Assembly: GCA_023953905.1 (NCBI GenBank)
Contig: JAMLJA010000006.1
Coordinates: 62,001-126,000, forward strand
Direction of reading: 5' to 3'
DNA length: 64,000 bases
From: Rhizobiaceae bacterium
Lineage (GTDB): Bacteria; Pseudomonadota; Alphaproteobacteria; Rhizobiales; Rhizobiaceae
The position numbers and the translations under genes were made by a program. The notes under the pieces were generated by a model that saw nothing but the letters and a program-made list of their open reading frames with translations, was not told where the DNA came from and searched no databases. Below are positions 25,798 to 34,270 of the stretch, piece by piece (position 1 is the stretch's first letter; the number at the start of each line of letters is the position of its first letter).

Positions 25798-27711
25798 ATG
25801 TTTGGAGATAAGGTGATTCCCATGCTGACCAGCGGTGAGATGACAGAGGTGGAGAGCCGGGCTCGCGCGATAGCGAAAGCGCGATCGTTGACCGCGGCCC
25901 TTGATCAAGGTGCTCTCGACCCGGTGATTTCGGTAACGTCTTCCGAAGCCCTGATCCTTGGCCTGCTGAACCAGGGCGTGAAAAAATATCTCGCCGTTTT
26001 CGGCCACGGTTCCACGGCCTTGGGCGAGGCACTGCGCATCTACGAAAAGGCAGGCGTCATCAGCACTTTCGCTTTCCACAACGAGGTGGCGATGGCCCAT
26101 GCGGCGAGCGCCTTGCGATGGCAATATGGCGAGGTCGCCGCGCTCGTGACTTCAATCGGACCCGGAGCCTTGCAAGCAATGGCAGGGTCTCTGACCGCGA
26201 TCACAAATCATGTCGGTCTCTATCACATTTACGGCGATGAAACGACTTTTGGCGAGGGTCACAACCTTCAACAAATTCCGAAAAACGAGCAGGCGGTATT
26301 TAGCCGAATAACCGCGCTGATGGGGGAGTCGTATCTCCTTCATACGCCAGAAGCGATGCGCGACATGCTGAAGCGTGGCTCGGCCCGGGTCAACCACCCT
26401 TCTCGCCCGGGACCCTTCTATGTGCATCTGCCGATGAATGTTCAGCCGCAGCGAATCCACAACTTCAATCTGAGGGCGCTTCCGGTAAAGGTCTGCACGA
26501 AGATCGGAGGTGCGGATCCTTCAACGCTTCCTCCCGCGATCGATCTCATCTCGCGCCACAGACGGATAGTCATAAAGGCGGGTGGTGGCGCCAAGCCTTA
26601 TGGCAAAAGTCTCCGACGTCTGGCTGAGGCAATTGGCGCTGCGGTGGTCATTGCTCCTGTGAGCCATGGCCTCATATCCGAAGAGCATGAGTTGAACATG
26701 CATCTGGGCGGCGGCAAGGGCAGTATATCAGGCAATTTTGCGATGGCGAATGCTGACCTCGTCATCATGGCTGGATCGCGAGGCGTGTGCCAATCCGACT
26801 GTTCCGGACTAGGGTATGAGAGAGCCGAGTCGGTCATCAACATCAATGCCAATCCTGACGATGCGGTGCATTACAACAAGACGGTGCCGCTCGTTGGTGA
26901 CATCGGCCTCGTGGCGGATCAACTCTCTGCACTGCTGGAACCTCTTGAACTGGCGTCTGAGCCGGGTCGGACGGCGTGGATCGGTGAGTGTAAGCTGAAG
27001 AAGCGCGCCTGGAAGGCTCATCTTGAGGGATTGGTCACTGCGCCTACAGTTCTCGATGTGAGGTGGGGGAAGTCCGTTCTCACGCAGGCTGCGGCGCTAA
27101 AGGCCGTCATCGATTTCGCTGGAGAGCATGGTCTCGTCAAATTCTTCGACGCTGGAGACGTTCAATCCAATGCAATGCAGCTATGTGCCGATGAACAAAC
27201 TGGCATGACGTTCACCGATGGTGGGGCATCCTACATGGGTTTCGCGGCAAGCGCGTTGATAGCCAGCGGGATTGCCGACGAACCGCAATATGGCATTGCG
27301 GTTACCGGAGATGGTTCGTTCTGGATGAATCCACAGGTCCTCATCAACGCGGTCGAACATCGTGCCAAGGGCTGCCTGGTCATTCTCGACAACCGCCGAA
27401 TGGGCGCGATCAGTACGCTTCAGATCGCTCAGTATGGCCGTACCTACAAGACGTCCGATGAGGTCGTGGACGTAGATTACTTGTCGATGGCGCGCGCCGT
27501 GGCAGGGGTCAATGCAGTCGCTGGCGGCGACAGCTCTGCGAGCATTCGCGCGGCTCTCCGCGAAGCCTTGTCCTATCCTGGGCTCACCGTGGTCCATGTC
27601 CCTGTTGTCTGGGATCAGGATGGGACTGGAAATGTTGGCTCATTCGGCCGTTGGAATGTGGGGAACTGGTGCGAGTCCGTTCAGCGGGATTACCTCGCTC
27701 AGGATCTTTAG
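25798..27711 (+). CDS. Thiamine-diphosphate-dependent enzyme, IolD-like
   Basis: This 637-residue protein has the three-domain layout of acetolactate-synthase-type ThDP enzymes and most resembles IolD, the trihydroxycyclohexane-1,2-dione hydrolase of inositol breakdown. The catalytic Glu is Glu96 in FHNEVAMAHAA, the ThDP-metal motif runs from GDGS (504) to about Asn532 (LDNRR), and the C-terminus has GRWNVGNWCES, which parallels the IolD tail. It nevertheless differs from IolD over much of its length (for example FGHGSTALGEALRIYEK and YGDETTFGEGHNLQQIP), and no other iol gene is nearby, so I would not call it iolD. An aldehyde dehydrogenase gene follows 11 bases later. A cleavage of a cyclic or vicinal diketone, giving an aldehyde or acid, is an inference. 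Confidence 0.8.
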   Translation: MFGDKVIPMLTSGEMTEVESRARAIAKARSLTAALDQGALDPVISVTSSEALILGLLNQGVKKYLAVFGHGSTALGEALRIYEKAGVISTFAFHNEVAMAHAASALRWQYGEVAALVTSIGPGALQAMAGSLTAITNHVGLYHIYGDETTFGEGHNLQQIPKNEQAVFSRITALMGESYLLHTPEAMRDMLKRGSARVNHPSRPGPFYVHLPMNVQPQRIHNFNLRALPVKVCTKIGGADPSTLPPAIDLISRHRRIVIKAGGGAKPYGKSLRRLAEAIGAAVVIAPVSHGLISEEHELNMHLGGGKGSISGNFAMANADLVIMAGSRGVCQSDCSGLGYERAESVININANPDDAVHYNKTVPLVGDIGLVADQLSALLEPLELASEPGRTAWIGECKLKKRAWKAHLEGLVTAPTVLDVRWGKSVLTQAAALKAVIDFAGEHGLVKFFDAGDVQSNAMQLCADEQTGMTFTDGGASYMGFAASALIASGIADEPQYGIAVTGDGSFWMNPQVLINAVEHRAKGCLVILDNRRMGAISTLQIAQYGRTYKTSDEVVDVDYLSMARAVAGVNAVAGGDSSASIRAALREALSYPGLTVVHVPVVWDQDGTGNVGSFGRWNVGNWCESVQRDYLAQDL

Positions 27712-27722
27712 GGGGGAGTACC

Positions 27723-29165
27723 ATGTGGAAATCGGTCTATCCTCACCCGCAAGCGTTCGTCGCAGGAAACTGGCGCGATGGCTCCTCGCCGGAACGATTT
27801 ACAGTCGTAAATCCTGCAACTGGCGACGCTCTCGCAGAGTTCTCCGGTGTCGATACCACACAGCTCGAAGCTGCGATGGAGGCGTCAGATCTTGCATTTA
27901 GAGACTGGTCTCTCGTTTCCGCTTGGGAGCGCGGTGAGATCCTGACAAGGGTCGCGGCAATTCTGCGACAAAGGATCGAGACCATCGCTCGATGGATGAC
28001 GCTCGAACAGGGGAAACCGCTCGCTGAATCGAGGGCGGAGGTAAACGCTGCGGCCGACGTCTTTGTGTGGGTGGCGGAAGAGTGCAAGCGTACCTATGGG
28101 CGTGTCATTCCATCGCGGGTAGAAGGTTTGCAACAGGTCGCAGACTTTGAGCCGGTAGGGCCTTCCGCCTTATTCTCCCCATGGAACTTCCCGCTGATAT
28201 TGCCGACACGAAAAGTCGCAACTGCCCTAGCAGCTGGGTGCAGCTGTGTCCTCAAGCCGGCCGAGCAGACACCGGCAAGCGCGATGGCACTCATCATGGC
28301 CTGTCTGGAGGCGGGAGTGCCGGCGGGAACGGTCAATATGGTTCTGGGCGATGCCTCGATGATATCGGGGAAATTGTTGTCGAGCCCCATCATTCGAAAG
28401 GTTTCGCTTACAGGCTCGGTCGCCGTCGGTCGTCAAGTCGCCGCTCTTGCCGGCACCAGTTTGAAGAAATGCACGCTGGAACTTGGCGGCCATGCTCCGG
28501 TCGTGGTGCTGGATGACTGCGACATTGATCATACTGTCGCAACTTTGGTGAGAACCAAGTTTCGCAACGCAGGACAAGTCTGCGTTTCGCCAACGCGGCT
28601 GCTTGTTCAAGAGGGAGTGTCGCGCGAGTTCATCGATCGTTTCGTCGAAGCTGCGAAGCACCTGAAACTCGGCGATGGCTTGGACGAGCGGGTGCAGATG
28701 GGGCCGCTTTCGACAGCAAAAAGACGTGACGCAATTGATGCGATGGTGGGCGATGCCAAACGACGTGGCGGTAAGGTGCTCGCCGGCGGTACGGTTGTGG
28801 AGGGAAGGGGCTTTTTCTACCAGCCGACCGTGATCTTGGATGTTCCCGACACTGCGACGGCGATGCGTGAAGAGCCCTTCGGTCCGGTTGCGATCGTGTC
28901 TACGTTCCGCGATCCAGAAGACGCGCTAGTGGAAGCAAACCGCCTGCCTCTCGGTCTCGCTTCCTATCTTTTCACAACCAATTTGCGATGTGCTCGGAAT
29001 TTCACCAAGCGCCTGAGATCCGGAATGGTTGGCATCAATCATATCGGATTTGGGCTGCCCGAAACGCCAATGTGCGGAGTTGGGGACAGCGGCTATGGGC
29101 ATGAAGGTGGCAGCGAGGGCATCCGCGAATATCTCGTGACCAAATTTGTCAATGAGTACAGTTGA
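27723..29165 (+). CDS. NAD(P)-dependent aldehyde dehydrogenase (succinate-semialdehyde type)
   Basis: This 480-residue aldehyde dehydrogenase resembles the succinate-semialdehyde branch. It has VNPATGDALAEF at the start, FSPWNFPLILPTRKVATALAAG for cofactor binding, the base Glu in ELGGHAPVVVLDD, the nucleophile Cys in GQVCVSPTRLLV and EEPFGPVAIVS. The ATG at 27723 follows GGGGGGAG. It is 11 bases behind the IolD-like gene, so it likely oxidises the aldehyde that enzyme makes. Convergent with the IclR regulator gene. Confidence 0.92.
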   Translation: MWKSVYPHPQAFVAGNWRDGSSPERFTVVNPATGDALAEFSGVDTTQLEAAMEASDLAFRDWSLVSAWERGEILTRVAAILRQRIETIARWMTLEQGKPLAESRAEVNAAADVFVWVAEECKRTYGRVIPSRVEGLQQVADFEPVGPSALFSPWNFPLILPTRKVATALAAGCSCVLKPAEQTPASAMALIMACLEAGVPAGTVNMVLGDASMISGKLLSSPIIRKVSLTGSVAVGRQVAALAGTSLKKCTLELGGHAPVVVLDDCDIDHTVATLVRTKFRNAGQVCVSPTRLLVQEGVSREFIDRFVEAAKHLKLGDGLDERVQMGPLSTAKRRDAIDAMVGDAKRRGGKVLAGGTVVEGRGFFYQPTVILDVPDTATAMREEPFGPVAIVSTFRDPEDALVEANRLPLGLASYLFTTNLRCARNFTKRLRSGMVGINHIGFGLPETPMCGVGDSGYGHEGGSEGIREYLVTKFVNEYS

Positions 29166-29245
29166 TGGCTTTGGAAGCCAGATGTGCATCGAGAAACTCG
29201 GACATCCGGCACCGCGCGAACTGTCATCGCCGCGGCAACAATCTT

Positions 29246-30031
29246 CTACTCGAGAATTTGCTCATCGATATTCTTCAAAGCGGCTATGATCTTTTCAAAT
29301 CGGCCGGGCTCACCACTGACGAGCGCAGTGACCGAGGTCACGCCCACCGAGGCGACAGCTTTGCCCTTCGAGTTGAGCATGGGACGCGCCACGCAGGTGA
29401 GGCCTTCATGCGTCTCATTCGCATCGATCGCATACCCTCTCTCTCGTGTCATCGCCAGATCAAGCCGGAGAGCGTCCTTGCTGACTATCGTATTGCGCGT
29501 CAGTGCGACAAGATTCAGGCTCTCGATGATCTGATCTTGCTGCTCTTGGGGCAAGAAAGCCAGGATCGCTTTTCCCGCCGCGGAACTGTGCATGGGCTCG
29601 AACGCACCGATCTTGTGACGAATAGCGACGAGCGACGTCGACAGTGCAAAGTCAGCCAACAGGACTCGATCGTTGATGAACAGGCCAAGGTGGGCGGTCT
29701 GTTGCACCGTATCTGCGAGTTCCTGAAGCCTCTCGTGAAAGGAATTGATCAGTCTCGTTTTTTCACGCAGTCGGGCGGCCCAGTAATAGAGGCGGCCGCC
29801 TACATCATATTCTTTGGTGATGGCGTCCTTGCGCAAAAAACCCTTGCTTTCGAGAGTCTGAAGAAACCGGAACGCGGAGGCTCGATCTATGTCGAAGCGG
29901 CGAATGATATCCGACAGCTTGAGAGGCGTCGACGAATCGATAATCTCATCCAATATCGCAAGCCCCTTCTCCAGCGTTTTAATATTGCCAGCGGCAGCCT
30001 TGCGAGCCGGTTCTTCGACTGACTCGTTCAT
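29246..30031 (-). CDS. IclR-family transcriptional regulator
   Basis: This 261-residue regulator has an N-terminal winged helix (IKTLEKGLAILDEI, LSDIIRRFDIDRASAFRFLQTLESKGFLRKD) and a C-terminal GAF-like effector domain with the usual HSSAAGKAILAFLP and YAIDANETHEGLTCVARPM. The ATG at 30031 gives the normal length; an upstream ATG at 30067 adds 12 residues. It lies between the IolD-like pair and the VOC/ThuA/RraA genes and is divergent from the latter, so it may control both. IclR proteins are repressors or activators responding to organic acids. Confidence 0.92.
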   Translation of the reverse strand: MNESVEEPARKAAAGNIKTLEKGLAILDEIIDSSTPLKLSDIIRRFDIDRASAFRFLQTLESKGFLRKDAITKEYDVGGRLYYWAARLREKTRLINSFHERLQELADTVQQTAHLGLFINDRVLLADFALSTSLVAIRHKIGAFEPMHSSAAGKAILAFLPQEQQDQIIESLNLVALTRNTIVSKDALRLDLAMTRERGYAIDANETHEGLTCVARPMLNSKGKAVASVGVTSVTALVSGEPGRFEKIIAALKNIDEQILE

Positions 30032-30266
30032 AGAGAATCTCTTACTATCTGATTGATATTTGAACAAATTATATTGGATCCCGCCTAGAGTGTCAAACCT
30101 CTGTCACGCGTGGGTGACGGGAATATTTGAGCTCGACTCAATGTGGTGCAGGGCCGAATGCCCCCGGGGCCTGCACAAAAAAGTTCCAAATGAAACAACT
30201 AGTATTGATATTATAGAACTTCGTGCTATTGCTTCCTTGTGAAGCTTTGTCGGCGGAGGGTTGGGG

Positions 30267-30800
30267 ATGCACACATATGAGCAATTGCTGGAGCGCAACA
30301 AACGTCGGCGAATCCATCAGCTTGCGTTCGTTACAAGCGACTTGAATCGGGCGATGCGCTCATGGGTGGACAATCTGGGGATCGGGCCCTGGGAGGTCTA
30401 TTCATTCAATCAGGACAACGTGTCCGAACTGAAGGTGGGCGGAGAGGTCGTGACTGAGCCTTTTTCCTTTCTGGTGGCCTTCACCAGCGTCGGAGGCATG
30501 CAGTTCGAGATCATTCAGCCTGTGTCAGGGCCTACAATCTACCAGGAATACATCGATCGTCGGGGGGAAGGTTTTCATCACGTCAAGGAGAAGATCGCGG
30601 ATTCCGAGATGGAAGAGGTTCTCGGCAGCTATGCGGATCTCGGAATCGGCGTGATGCAGGCAGGTATTCTGGAGGCAGATACGCACTTCTTCCTCGATAG
30701 CGAAAAGGCCGTGGATTTCATCTACGAGCTCGGGAATTGCGCTGTGCTCAGCAATTCCGGCGAACGCATTGAAGTGTTTCCAGCGCCTTTGGCGGCGTGA
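30267..30800 (+). CDS. VOC-superfamily protein (glyoxalase/epimerase-like)
   Basis: This 177-residue protein has the paired beta-alpha-beta-beta-beta units of the vicinal-oxygen-chelate fold. Candidate metal ligands are His in RIHQLAFVTSDL, Glu in MQFEIIQPVSG and His in GFHHVKEKI. The pattern is close to methylmalonyl-CoA epimerase-like or glyoxalase-type members rather than ring-cleaving dioxygenases. GGCGGAGGG precedes the ATG. It starts a five-gene plus-strand set, divergent from the IclR gene across 235 bases. Function unknown; isomerase, lyase or hydrolase roles are possible. Confidence 0.82.
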   Translation: MHTYEQLLERNKRRRIHQLAFVTSDLNRAMRSWVDNLGIGPWEVYSFNQDNVSELKVGGEVVTEPFSFLVAFTSVGGMQFEIIQPVSGPTIYQEYIDRRGEGFHHVKEKIADSEMEEVLGSYADLGIGVMQAGILEADTHFFLDSEKAVDFIYELGNCAVLSNSGERIEVFPAPLAA

Positions 30801-30883
30801 GGCGCGATGCCTGACGCACGCCAAGAAGCCGCTTTGAATGATGGCCGCGCCTTCCTGATGAATACGCGAGAACAGGGTTCACA

Positions 30884-31558
30884 ATGAAGAAGACAATGAT
30901 CGTTTCCGGTGGATACGAACCTCACCGTCCGCACGAGGCTGCGAAAAGGGTGAAGGCCATGCTTGAGACCGTCGGTCACACGGTGGATCTGTTTGATAGC
31001 CTAGCGGTGTATGACGAGGCGGATCTTACCCAATATGACTTGATCGTGCCGAACTGGACGCTTGGCGAGATGAGCGTTGCGACCTCCAAAAAGCTCTGGG
31101 ATGCAGTTGCTTCGGGAGTTGGCCTTGGCGGCTTTCATGGCGGCATGGTTGATGGCTTTCGAGGAAATGAGAGATTCCGCTTCATAGTCGGGGGTGCCTA
31201 TGCGGCGGAACCCGGCGGCATCCGCGACTACAACGTTGCGGTGGTGCTGCCCGATGATCCAATCATGCGAGGGGTCGCGGATTTCGACCATCACTCCGAG
31301 CAATACTATCTTCACGTGGACCCTGCCGTAGAAGTGCTCGCAAGAACCACTTTTACCGCCGATCCTCATCCCTGGCTCGAGGGCGTAAGCATGCCCGTCG
31401 TGTGGAAGAAGCGGTTTGGACTGGGCCGCGTGTTCTTCAGTGCGCTCGGGCACTTCCCCGAGGAGCTGGATCACCCTTCCATCGGCACCATTCTTTTGCG
31501 CGGACTGGACTGGGCAACTCGCTCACCCGCTTTGCAGTCGAACCAGACTGGCACGTAG
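30884..31558 (+). CDS. ThuA-like domain protein
   Basis: This 224-residue protein matches the ThuA family, named from rhizobial trehalose/sucrose use, with a glutamine-amidotransferase-like fold. Diagnostic are IVSGGYEPHRPHEAAKRVKAML at the start, YDLIVPNWTLG, GVGLGGFHGGMVDGFRGN, the metal-site region DFDHHSEQYYLHVDP, and GLGRVFFSALGHFPEEL. ThuA-like proteins take part in oxidation or breakdown of keto-sugars in several systems, though the exact chemistry is poorly defined. It lies 83 bases behind a VOC gene and 54 before another. Confidence 0.88.
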   Translation: MKKTMIVSGGYEPHRPHEAAKRVKAMLETVGHTVDLFDSLAVYDEADLTQYDLIVPNWTLGEMSVATSKKLWDAVASGVGLGGFHGGMVDGFRGNERFRFIVGGAYAAEPGGIRDYNVAVVLPDDPIMRGVADFDHHSEQYYLHVDPAVEVLARTTFTADPHPWLEGVSMPVVWKKRFGLGRVFFSALGHFPEELDHPSIGTILLRGLDWATRSPALQSNQTGT

Positions 31559-31612
31559 GTTTGAAAGCGCGTGCTGCCAAATATCAGTGTGTAAGCTTCG
31601 AGAAGGCTGGAA

Positions 31613-32116
31613 ATGATCTCTGAAAACAAGAGCGTTCGCTTCAACCATGTCAGCGTGCCTGCGACTGATTTCGGCCAATCGGAGAAGTTCTACCGTGACG
31701 TCCTAGACTGCGAGCGCATTGCCGCGCCGAATTTTGGCTTTCCCGTTTGCTGGCTAAGGCTGGGAGATCTGCAGCTTCATCTGCAGCAGATAGGACCGAA
31801 GTCTGGCGTCCTGACCTATCAACATTTCGCCGTCACCGTGGATGACTTCGCTTCGGTTTATCGCGCTCTGCGCGATCGTGGAGCGTTCGAGGAAGGCACG
31901 CGATATGCCGATGTCTGGATCCTCCCTTCCGGCGAGCTGCAGATGTTTGCTCGCGACCCTGCCGGCAACCTGATTGAGGTGAATCACCCCGATCAGTCAC
32001 AAGTTGATCTGTCGGTATTTTCCCGGCCACCGCGCCGTCTTGCCGATGAAGTGGAACAGGAGCCGGTGCATTGTGGCGCGACATTGTTTTTGCCGGCGTC
32101 AGCGGAGGTCAGATGA
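31613..32116 (+). CDS. VOC-superfamily protein (glyoxalase/dioxygenase-like)
   Basis: This 167-residue VOC protein begins VRFNHVSVPATDFGQSEKFYRDVLDCE, the standard first module with a ligand His. The second module has YQHFAVTVDDFASVYRAL with another His, and the terminal ligand Glu is in NLIEVNHP. QMFARDPAGNLIEV closely matches glyoxalase/bleomycin-resistance/dioxygenase proteins. It is the third gene of the VOC/ThuA/RraA set. An isomerase, lyase or ring-fission role cannot be told apart from sequence alone. Confidence 0.85.
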   Translation: MISENKSVRFNHVSVPATDFGQSEKFYRDVLDCERIAAPNFGFPVCWLRLGDLQLHLQQIGPKSGVLTYQHFAVTVDDFASVYRALRDRGAFEEGTRYADVWILPSGELQMFARDPAGNLIEVNHPDQSQVDLSVFSRPPRRLADEVEQEPVHCGATLFLPASAEVR

Positions 32117-32160
32117 AACATCAGTCCGGAGAGTCGCTGTAGTGCATTGGAATAGTTGAA

Positions 32161-32556
32161 GTGAATTCACGTGACATGAAGCTGATTAACTTGGCATTTC
32201 GCGTTCCCAGTTTGGGAGTTGCCGGGGATGAGATCGACGCGACAACAGGGTGGTCCCGGAATGCGATGCACGCAATTGACGGTGAGCCTTTTCTGGAAGC
32301 CTCGCTCGGCGATGTACGCGTCAATCTCTTCGAGACGGCACTTTATGACGATGACGCATGCGATGTGAACCCCGGCTTTCTCCACGCCAGTTTCCAGGTC
32401 CGAGATTTAGAGGCGTTTCTTTCGGATCCGCTCTGGGTCGCCAAACTTGCTTGGGGCCCAACCATTATAAAGGGCGGTTTCGGTCATCGGCGCATTGCGT
32501 TTTTCGAAACCTTTCCTGGATGTCGGATAGAATTGATGGAGGAAGTTGGTGATTGA
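32161..32556 (+). CDS. Divergent VOC-like protein
   Basis: This is a small protein of 131 residues (GTG at 32161; ATG at 32176 is an alternative). The pattern LINLAFRVPSLG at the start, HASFQVRDLEAFLSD in the middle and RRIAFFETFPGCRIELMEE at the end is that of the VOC fold with a C-terminal ligand Glu in IELMEE. The usual first-position His is missing (NLAFRV), so metal binding may be incomplete. Its stop overlaps the start of the RraA-like gene by eight bases, indicating a shared message. Confidence 0.65.
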   Translation: MNSRDMKLINLAFRVPSLGVAGDEIDATTGWSRNAMHAIDGEPFLEASLGDVRVNLFETALYDDDACDVNPGFLHASFQVRDLEAFLSDPLWVAKLAWGPTIIKGGFGHRRIAFFETFPGCRIELMEEVGD

Positions 32557-33172
32557 CCAGGATCTGCTTGAAGTGTTCCGGCGCGCCGGTGCTGCCACCG
32601 TGCACGAGGCTTATGGCAGGCGCGGTGATGTCGATCCTCGGATAATGGCCATGACGCCTGGGCTTTCGGTCGCGGGCACAGCTTTCACGGTGGTTTGTGA
32701 GCGTGGGGACAATCTGGCCATTCATCGCGCCATTGCTGAAGCTCGCGCGAATGATGTGCTCGTCGTGTGCGGGCATCACGAGAAAGTCGGATATCTGGGC
32801 GACATTCTGGCTGAGGCAGCCCAGAGCCGTGGAATTGCCGGTGTGGTAATCGACGGCAGTTGCCGCGATATAGCTGAGCTTCGACGCATGAAGTTTCCCG
32901 TTTGGGCTCGCGATCTTGCCATTCGTGGGGCAACAAAGACGATGCCTGGTTCCCTGGCCATTCCACTCTGGATCGGCGGGGTCCCGGTTGCAGCGGGCGA
33001 TCTCGTGGTCGCTGACGATGACGGCGTTTGTATCGTGTCCCAGGCTGACGTTGATACCGTCCTTGAAGCGACACGTCGGCGACTCGCACAGGAGGAAGAT
33101 GTCCGCGAAAAACTGCGCGCCGGCGGTCTGACACTGGATCTTTTGAACCTGCGGAATTTTTGCCGCGCTTGA
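32549..33172 (+). CDS. RraA-like protein (HMG/CHA aldolase family)
   Basis: This 207-residue protein belongs to the RraA/4-hydroxy-4-methyl-2-oxoglutarate aldolase family. The metal and substrate motif is in GVVIDGSCRDIAEL, with the conserved Asp and the Arg-Asp pair, and GVPVAAGDLVVADDDGVCIV is the typical C-terminal segment. Members cleave 4-carboxy-4-hydroxy-2-oxo acids to pyruvate and a second product, or decarboxylate oxaloacetate. The GTG at 32549 was chosen because GGAGG lies six bases before it; TTG at 32546 is close by. In this cluster a terminal retro-aldol step giving pyruvate is a reasonable inference. Its stop (TGATG) overlaps a small downstream frame. Confidence 0.87.
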   Translation: MIDQDLLEVFRRAGAATVHEAYGRRGDVDPRIMAMTPGLSVAGTAFTVVCERGDNLAIHRAIAEARANDVLVVCGHHEKVGYLGDILAEAAQSRGIAGVVIDGSCRDIAELRRMKFPVWARDLAIRGATKTMPGSLAIPLWIGGVPVAAGDLVVADDDGVCIVSQADVDTVLEATRRRLAQEEDVREKLRAGGLTLDLLNLRNFCRA

Positions 33173-33294
33173 TGGTCAAGCCGGTGACGGAATGTGAGTT
33201 GCTCAGATTGGTAAGGAGGGAACTTGCCGCCGGTGAAGGCTCTGTTGGGTTCCGACAGAAGTATGGCCAGATCGCCATGGAGGTGTTGGTGTAG
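33172..33294 (+). pseudogene. Small frame coupled to the RraA-like gene, possible truncated HTH remnant
   Basis: A 40-codon frame starts at the A of the rraA stop (TGATG) and ends at 33294. It reads CELLRLVRRELAAGEGSVGF and then RQKYGQIAMEVLV. The spacing of residues faintly recalls the first helices of small XRE-type helix-turn-helix proteins, ending before the recognition helix. It may be a broken phage- or plasmid-type regulator or chance coding. I cannot identify it firmly. Confidence 0.25.
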
Positions 33295-33539
33295 ACAACC
33301 TGCTGCGAGTCATGGATGCCGCAGCTTGTTCGGACTACACCGACGAATTGGCTGCGTAGAGCGTACGGGCGGTCGCAGTCACGGTCGGCCATTTCAGGAA
33401 GCCGTGTTCCTCTTCCGAGGAACCAGAACACAGCGTCTAGTCACCACACCGACCGACCAGAAGAAACGACAGCACGATTGCGATCCGAAACAGCACAAGG
33501 ATCGTGAGACGTGCGACGAAGCGGTTTCACTGACCTAGC
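33295..33539. other. Non-coding stretch after the VOC/ThuA/RraA set
   Basis: No frame here shows family features on either strand. With the preceding 40-codon remnant it makes a 367-base gap between two otherwise compact gene sets, which fits a decayed or rearranged junction. Confidence 0.45.
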
Positions 33540-34148
33540 TCACTTCAAGTCGAGCAAACCGATAAGCTCCTTTTCCAATTCCGGCTCGTCGCCGGAGCAT
33601 ACACACAGAAATTCAGCGTTTTCGCTTCCCACCGACAGGTAGGCATGGCCCATCGTTGAATCGATGTACACGCTCTCGCCGGGCTTAAGGCGCACAGGTG
33701 AGTAGAGCTCGGTATGGACTTCGAGCTCGCCGCTCAGCACGATCAAGACCTCTTCGCCATTGTGTCGAAGCATTGGCCCGAAATCTTCCATTGTCTTGCT
33801 CTTTGCTACGCCCCGTATCGGAACCATTCGCTTCCGAACAAGATCTGTCGCCAAATAGTAATAGTCGTAGTTCCGCGTGAATTGCCTCAGCGTGTTTGAT
33901 GGCGCGGAAACGGAACGACGTGATTTTTCTGCCGTCTTGCTACTCCCGCTCAGCAGTTCCGTGATGTGCACGTTCAGCCCGTCACAAATCTGCAGGATCT
34001 TGTCATAGGTCAGCGACATCTGGTCGTTCTCCACCTTTGACAGTGTCGCCATGGACACGCCCGTGAGAGCGCTGACATCTTTTAGCTTCCAGCCGTTCCT
34101 TCTGCGGATGTGCCGCAGGCACTCTCCCAGAGCAGGTTGGTCTTCCAT
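33540..34148 (-). CDS. XRE-family regulator with cupin sensor domain
   Basis: This 202-residue regulator joins an XRE helix-turn-helix (LGECLRHIRRRNGWKLKDVSA, then GVSMATLSKVENDQMSLTYDKIL, residues about 7-60) to a C-terminal cupin (about 115-190) with LRHNGEEVLIVLSGELEVHTE and LKPGESVYIDSTMGHAYLS. Such regulators control amino-acid and amine catabolism in many proteobacteria. The ATG at 34148 follows GAGG and gives the family length. It is divergent from the flavoenzyme gene across 122 bases and probably regulates that operon. Confidence 0.92.
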   Translation of the reverse strand: MEDQPALGECLRHIRRRNGWKLKDVSALTGVSMATLSKVENDQMSLTYDKILQICDGLNVHITELLSGSSKTAEKSRRSVSAPSNTLRQFTRNYDYYYLATDLVRKRMVPIRGVAKSKTMEDFGPMLRHNGEEVLIVLSGELEVHTELYSPVRLKPGESVYIDSTMGHAYLSVGSENAEFLCVCSGDEPELEKELIGLLDLK

Positions 34149-34270
34149 TTCTGCCTCGCATTCAGTTGCTTGAGGTCTATGCCGGCTGAGCCGCACTTTC
34201 AACAAGCGAGAAAATTTTCGTATGCGATAAATCAGATTGACGAAACGAAAATCGATGATAGCGTTTGGTC

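Noticed and set aside
25798..27711. Calling the ThDP enzyme true IolD and the cluster an inositol pathway
   Set aside because: No iolA, B, C, E or G homologue is nearby, and large parts of the protein differ from IolD.
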